From: Bacteroidales bacterium | GTDB lineage: Bacteria > Bacteroidota > Bacteroidia > Bacteroidales > WCHB1-69 | Assembly: GCA_012519525.1 (NCBI GenBank) | Contig: JAAYQB010000034.1 | Span: forward strand, 1 to 18,818 | Direction: 5' to 3' | DNA: 18,818 bases | Part shown: positions 15,212 through 18,818 of the stretch, piece after piece | Layout of the letters: every line of letters begins with the position of its first letter | How positions within the stretch are numbered: position 1 is the first letter of the stretch | Notes under the pieces: model-generated | Database searches by the model: none | What the model saw: only the letters and a program-made list of their open reading frames with translations | Told to the model about the DNA's origin: nothing | Translations under genes and position numbers: made by a program

Positions 15212-15244
15212 ACTCATCAGATGACCTGAAGCCATCCGATGAGT
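15212..15244 (-). terminator. Hairpin after DPP IV, without U-tract
   Basis: A 12-bp stem pairs 15212-15223 with 15233-15244 around a 9-nt loop. One pair is G:U on the minus strand but A:C on the plus strand, so it is tuned to minus-strand RNA. It lies 10 nt past the DPP IV stop and no T run follows, so it may be a processing or stability element rather than a classic terminator. Confidence 0.55.
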
Positions 15245-15254
15245 GAAAAATAAC

Positions 15255-17441
15255 TTATAAGTTTTTTAAAATAAAATCAGTGAGTTTAATGTATAGATGT
15301 AAACGAGTATTTCCTCCCATAATAAAGTGATTTTTATTAGGATAGAAAAATTGTTCGTATTGTACACCTGCTTTATTTAAAGCACTTACCATATCTACTG
15401 CATTTTGAAAATGCACATTATCATCTGCCGTTCCATGTACAATAAGGTAGTTTCCTTTTAATTTATCGGCATGGGTAATGGGTGAGTTTTCATCATAACC
15501 TTGAGGATTTTCTTGCGGAGTTTGTAAAAATCGCTCCGTATAAATGTTATCATAATAACGCCAATTAGTTACAGGTGCTACTGCTATTGCCATTTTAAAA
15601 ACTCCTTCTCCTTTTAATAAACTTAAAGTAGAAAGATAACCTCCAAAGCTCCATCCCCATATACCAATGCGACTGCTGTCAACATAAGATAGTGTTTTCA
15701 GATAATTAGCTGCCGAAATTTGATCCTCCGACTCTAATTTTCCCATTTGTTTATATATACATTTTTTAAACGCATCACCTCGTCCGGCAGTTCCTCTATT
15801 ATCGACACATACAATTATATAGCCTTTTTGAGCCAATAATTGATACCAAGAAAAATCCATTCCCCTTGAAAATGAATTGCTGACTTCTTGCGACCCTGGA
15901 CCGCCATACACATACATCAATACGGGATATTTTTTAGTAACATCAAAATTTTTAGGTTTAATCATCCATGCATTCAACTGAATTCCTCCTTCGATAGGTA
16001 CTGTAAACAATTCTTTTTCAGAAAATCCATATTCTTGCATACGTTGTTTTAAAGTTGCATTGTCTTGTAATACACGCAATTGTTTTCCTGTATAATCGTG
16101 AAGAGTGTAAACAGGAACACTATTAGCATCGGAATAAATATTGTAATAATAAGTGGCATTTGGATGAAAGGTAGGCGTATTCCAACCTTTGCCATTGCTA
16201 AGCATTTTTTTATTTTTGCCGTTAAAATCAATACGATATAAATCTCTTTGTAATACATTCGACTCATTAGAAAGATAATAAATGTATTGTCTTTTTTCGT
16301 CAATAGCACAAACGCTTGCCACTTCCCACTGTCCGGATGTCAAGGCTTGGATTTTTCCTCCCATCGTTACTTTATAAAGATGATTAAATCCATTGCGTTC
16401 AGATGTAACTATCAATGTTTTATTGTCTTTTAGAAAATAATATTCATCGGTAACATCTATCCACGATTCGTTGACATCGGCATAGACAAGTTCTTTGGTT
16501 TTTTTTCTTACATTATAATCATAAAATTCCAAGCGATTTTGATGTCTATTCATCTTTAACACAATTAAATCTTGTGCATTAGGAAGCCAATAAATTCTTG
16601 GAATATAACTATTGCCGTTATCTCCCATATCTATTTTTGTAGTTGTAGAAGTAGCTATATTATATACATATACCTCTACCAACGAATTGTCTTCTCCGGC
16701 TTTGGGATATTTGTATCGGTATTCGTCAGGATAGAGATTGCCCCACATAACCATAGAAAATTCTTTTACTCGCGATTCATCAAAACGTAAAAAAGCAATG
16801 TTCTCTCCATCGGGCGACCACGAAAAGGCTTGCGACATGTGCAATTCTTCTTCATATACCCAATCCGCTATGCCATTGAGGACATAATTGTATTTTCCAT
16901 CTGTAGTAATTGCTGTTTCAGTATGATTAATAATATCTGCAACAAATAAATTATTATCCCTTACAAAAGCTATTTTATTTCCGTCGAACGAAAAATCGGC
17001 AAAACTTTGTTTGCCTTTAGCCGTATCGGAAAGAGGAAACAACTTTTTTGTTGTCAGATTATAAATATAATAAAATGCTTTGAAAGACCGACGATAAATA
17101 CTTTCGACTTGTGTGCCTATAAGCAAATATTTTTCGTCTTTATCCAATTGATATATCTGTACATCTTTCAATTCAATAGCGTTATTAGATGCCGATTTAA
17201 TATCGTTATTTGACACTATTTGTTCGTGTTTTTCTCCTGTTTTAAAATAGTAAGAAGCTATTTCGTATTTGGTTTTCACCGTATAAAAATCACCTTTCGG
17301 CATGGGTTTAAATCCCGGAACATTTGAGGGATAAAACAAATATTTAGTCCAAATGTCTTCTAAAGTAATTTCTTTTGTCTGTGAAAAACTATAGGTGAAA
17401 ATAAAAAATATACTTGTTATTAATAAAAATTGTTTTTTCAT
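15255..17441 (-). CDS. Secreted dipeptidyl peptidase IV (S9B)
   Basis: This serine exopeptidase removes X-Pro or X-Ala dipeptides from peptide N-termini. The 728-residue protein has a signal peptide (1-20, SFSQ), an eight-bladed propeller domain (about 40-480) and an alpha/beta-hydrolase domain (about 490-728). The triad is Ser598 (GWSFGGY), Asp673 (HGTADDNVHF) and His705 (NKNHF). The Asp-His spacing of 32 equals that of human DPP IV. The double-Glu motif that anchors the substrate N-terminus is present as DWVYEEE (193-199), which argues for a dipeptidyl peptidase rather than an endo-acting oligopeptidase. In asaccharolytic Bacteroidetes such enzymes supply dipeptides for uptake. It is flanked by hairpins on both sides and is probably monocistronic. 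I saw no clear TAnnTTTG promoter in the 97 nt upstream. Confidence 0.95.
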   Translation of the reverse strand: MKKQFLLITSIFFIFTYSFSQTKEITLEDIWTKYLFYPSNVPGFKPMPKGDFYTVKTKYEIASYYFKTGEKHEQIVSNNDIKSASNNAIELKDVQIYQLDKDEKYLLIGTQVESIYRRSFKAFYYIYNLTTKKLFPLSDTAKGKQSFADFSFDGNKIAFVRDNNLFVADIINHTETAITTDGKYNYVLNGIADWVYEEELHMSQAFSWSPDGENIAFLRFDESRVKEFSMVMWGNLYPDEYRYKYPKAGEDNSLVEVYVYNIATSTTTKIDMGDNGNSYIPRIYWLPNAQDLIVLKMNRHQNRLEFYDYNVRKKTKELVYADVNESWIDVTDEYYFLKDNKTLIVTSERNGFNHLYKVTMGGKIQALTSGQWEVASVCAIDEKRQYIYYLSNESNVLQRDLYRIDFNGKNKKMLSNGKGWNTPTFHPNATYYYNIYSDANSVPVYTLHDYTGKQLRVLQDNATLKQRMQEYGFSEKELFTVPIEGGIQLNAWMIKPKNFDVTKKYPVLMYVYGGPGSQEVSNSFSRGMDFSWYQLLAQKGYIIVCVDNRGTAGRGDAFKKCIYKQMGKLESEDQISAANYLKTLSYVDSSRIGIWGWSFGGYLSTLSLLKGEGVFKMAIAVAPVTNWRYYDNIYTERFLQTPQENPQGYDENSPITHADKLKGNYLIVHGTADDNVHFQNAVDMVSALNKAGVQYEQFFYPNKNHFIMGGNTRLHLYIKLTDFILKNL

Positions 17442-17478
17442 ATCCTTTGCATTTTATTATTGATATTCTATTAATCAT

Positions 17479-17512
17479 TTACGAAGACTGTAATTGCTTA
17501 CAATCTTCGTAA
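17479..17512 (-). terminator. Hairpin between gcvP and DPP IV
   Basis: A 14-bp stem pairs 17479-17492 with 17499-17512 around a 6-nt loop. The single imperfect pair is G:U on the minus strand but C:A on the plus strand, pointing to minus-strand RNA from gcvP. There is no clear T run after it. Confidence 0.6.
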
Positions 17513-17538
17513 TAATAATTATTAACAGTTGTGTTATT

Positions 17539-18818
17539 TTATTCAGACAAACAACACACTAAATTTCTATCGCCATAAGCGTCATCAACTTTCGATACTG
17601 TAGGCCAATATTTATCGTCGTGTGGAAGTGGAAACGCCGCTTGCTGACGCGAATAAGGTCTATCCCATTCGTCGGCACATACAACATCCATAGTGTGAGG
17701 GGCATTCTTAATTACATTATTTTTCCCATCTACTTTCCCACTTTCAATATCGGCAACTTCTTTACGTATTTGAATCAAAGCATCACACAATCTATCTATT
17801 TCTCTAAGTGGCTCGCTTTCGGTAGGTTCTACCATTAAAGTACCATGTACAGGGAAAGCTACTGTCGGAGCATGGAATCCATAATCCATTAATCGTTTAG
17901 CTATTTCGCCTACTTGAACCGTTAAACTAAATGAATTACAATCCAATATCATTTCATGAGCAACACGACCTTTAGAACCTGTGTACAATATTTTATAAGT
18001 GTCTTTTAAACGAGTCATTATATAGTTGGCATTTAAGATGGCGCATTTTGTAGCTTCGGTCAAACCTTCGGTTCCCAACATTTTAATATAACCATAAGTA
18101 ATGGGTAGTAATGATGAGTAGCCGTAAGGTGAGCCTGAAATAACTCCTCCTTTTTCTCCTCCCACTTTTACTAAAGGATGCTTTGGTAAATAATCTACTA
18201 ATTCTTTGGTAACACAAATAGGACCTACTCCGGGACCTCCTCCTCCATGAGGCATTGCAAAAGTTTTATGTAGATTTAAGTGGCATACGTCAGCACCAAT
18301 ATATCCCGGACTTGTTAGTCCGACCTGTGCATTCATATTGGCTCCGTCCATATATACTAAACCGTTGTTTTTATGAACAATATCTATTATTGTTAAGATT
18401 TCATCTTCAAACACCCCGTGAGTAGAAGGATAAGTTATCATCAAGCAAGCTAAATTATCTTTATGTTCTTCGGCTTTAGCTCTCAAGTCTTCTACATCTA
18501 TTTCTCCATTTTCTCTTGCTTTTATAATCACTATTTTCATTCCCGCCATTGCTGCCGAAGCCGGATTGGTTCCGTGTGCAGAAGAAGGTATTAAACAAAC
18601 ATTGCGATGCGATTGTCCTTTGTCTTTAAAATAATTACGTATAACTATCAATCCTGCATATTCGCCCGAAGCTCCCGACTGAGGCTGTAATGATGTGCCG
18701 GCAAAACCTGTAATATCAGCTAAATCTTTCTCTAACTCTCGTATCATTTCTAAATAACCTTCAGCTTGATCGGCAGGAAGGAAAGGATGAACACCTCCAA
18801 ATTTACTCCATGAAAGAG
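17539..18818 (-). CDS. gcvP: Glycine dehydrogenase (decarboxylating), P-protein C-terminal part
   Basis: This is the P-protein of the glycine cleavage system: it decarboxylates glycine with PLP and passes the aminomethyl group to the lipoyl H-protein. The frame has no stop through the right edge, so the gene begins outside the window. About 425 residues are visible, including SWSKFGGVHPFLPADQAEGYLEMI before the first in-frame Met, which is therefore not the start. The PLP-binding segment is HLNLHKTFAMPHGGGGPGVGPI, with the Schiff-base Lys at codon 18265-18267 on the plus-strand scale. Other family blocks are PQSGASGEYAG, IPSSAHGTNPASA, YMDGANMNAQVG and, near the end, WDRPYSRQQAAFPLP. The C-terminal domain ends normally. 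Whether the gene is the full-length single-chain form (about 950 residues) or a separate gcvPB subunit cannot be told here; the single chain is usual in Bacteroidota. Confidence 0.95.
   Translation of the reverse strand, partial: LSWSKFGGVHPFLPADQAEGYLEMIRELEKDLADITGFAGTSLQPQSGASGEYAGLIVIRNYFKDKGQSHRNVCLIPSSAHGTNPASAAMAGMKIVIIKARENGEIDVEDLRAKAEEHKDNLACLMITYPSTHGVFEDEILTIIDIVHKNNGLVYMDGANMNAQVGLTSPGYIGADVCHLNLHKTFAMPHGGGGPGVGPICVTKELVDYLPKHPLVKVGGEKGGVISGSPYGYSSLLPITYGYIKMLGTEGLTEATKCAILNANYIMTRLKDTYKILYTGSKGRVAHEMILDCNSFSLTVQVGEIAKRLMDYGFHAPTVAFPVHGTLMVEPTESEPLREIDRLCDALIQIRKEVADIESGKVDGKNNVIKNAPHTMDVVCADEWDRPYSRQQAAFPLPHDDKYWPTVSKVDDAYGDRNLVCCLSE

Larger units (their letters stand above)
14561..15254. 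other. Gene-poor stretch of about 690 bp
   Basis: Between the lipoprotein start and the DPP IV stop I see no convincing gene. It holds a very AT-rich sequence, a near-palindrome gcgggattaatccgc (14751-14765), one strong minus-strand promoter (15028-15059) with a doubtful 89-codon frame after it, and a hairpin at 15212-15244. A plus-strand frame at 14559-14795 is composed almost only of Tyr, Phe, Ile and Leu and looks like chance. Confidence 0.6.

Noticed and set aside
17442..17538. Glycine riboswitch near gcvP
   Set aside because: This interval is downstream of gcvP, not upstream, and holds only a simple hairpin; the true gcvP leader is outside the window.
18745..18747. ATG as a possible start of a separate gcvP C-terminal gene
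   Set aside because: The frame continues upstream to the window edge with clearly conserved GcvP sequence, so this Met is internal.

Overview
The window looks like a chromosomal segment of an AT-rich member of the Bacteroidota (Bacteroidetes). Four things support this. There are two type IX secretion (T9SS) C-terminal sorting domains (window start, and 13262-14005). There is a lipoprotein whose residues after the lipid cysteine match the Bacteroidetes surface-export signal. Promoters have the TAnnTTTG -7 element. Gene starts lack Shine-Dalgarno sequences. The protein types also fit (tandem rhomboids next to an endonuclease/exonuclease/phosphatase-family protein, 4TM-LytTR regulator, DPP IV, TlpA-like thioredoxin protein). 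Genus cannot be fixed from this alone. Most of the content is core metabolism and envelope biology; I see no insertion sequence, prophage, tRNA, rRNA or CRISPR.

Layout. 1-253 is the 3' end of a T9SS cargo gene, closed by a strong terminator. 383-3283 is a tight plus-strand operon of two rhomboid-family membrane proteins and a membrane-anchored EEP-family enzyme. 3368-4627 encodes a secreted Bacteroidetes protein that databases tend to call 'asparagine synthetase B' without sequence support. A bidirectional terminator separates it from the minus-strand fatty-acid operon fabH-fabF-fabZ (7379 down to 4701). Divergent from fabH is a membrane-embedded LytTR regulator (7600-8469); the shared intergenic region carries four 20-nt-phased direct repeats, the most interesting regulatory signal here. 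Next on the plus strand come prfA (RF1), coaD and a secreted TlpA-like thioredoxin protein with adjoining ends, then gdhA (glutamate dehydrogenase) with its own promoter and terminator.

From 13262 to the end everything runs on the minus strand: a small T9SS cargo protein, a small probable surface lipoprotein, a ~690-bp stretch with one strong promoter and at most one doubtful small gene, a secreted dipeptidyl peptidase IV, and the C-terminal half of gcvP (glycine decarboxylase), which runs off the right edge.

How it works together: glutamate dehydrogenase, glycine decarboxylase and DPP IV fit an organism that uses peptides and amino acids. FabH/FabF/FabZ supply initiation, elongation and dehydration for acyl chains, and the divergent membrane LytTR protein is a candidate regulator of that operon. 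That regulatory link is inferred from position and repeats only.
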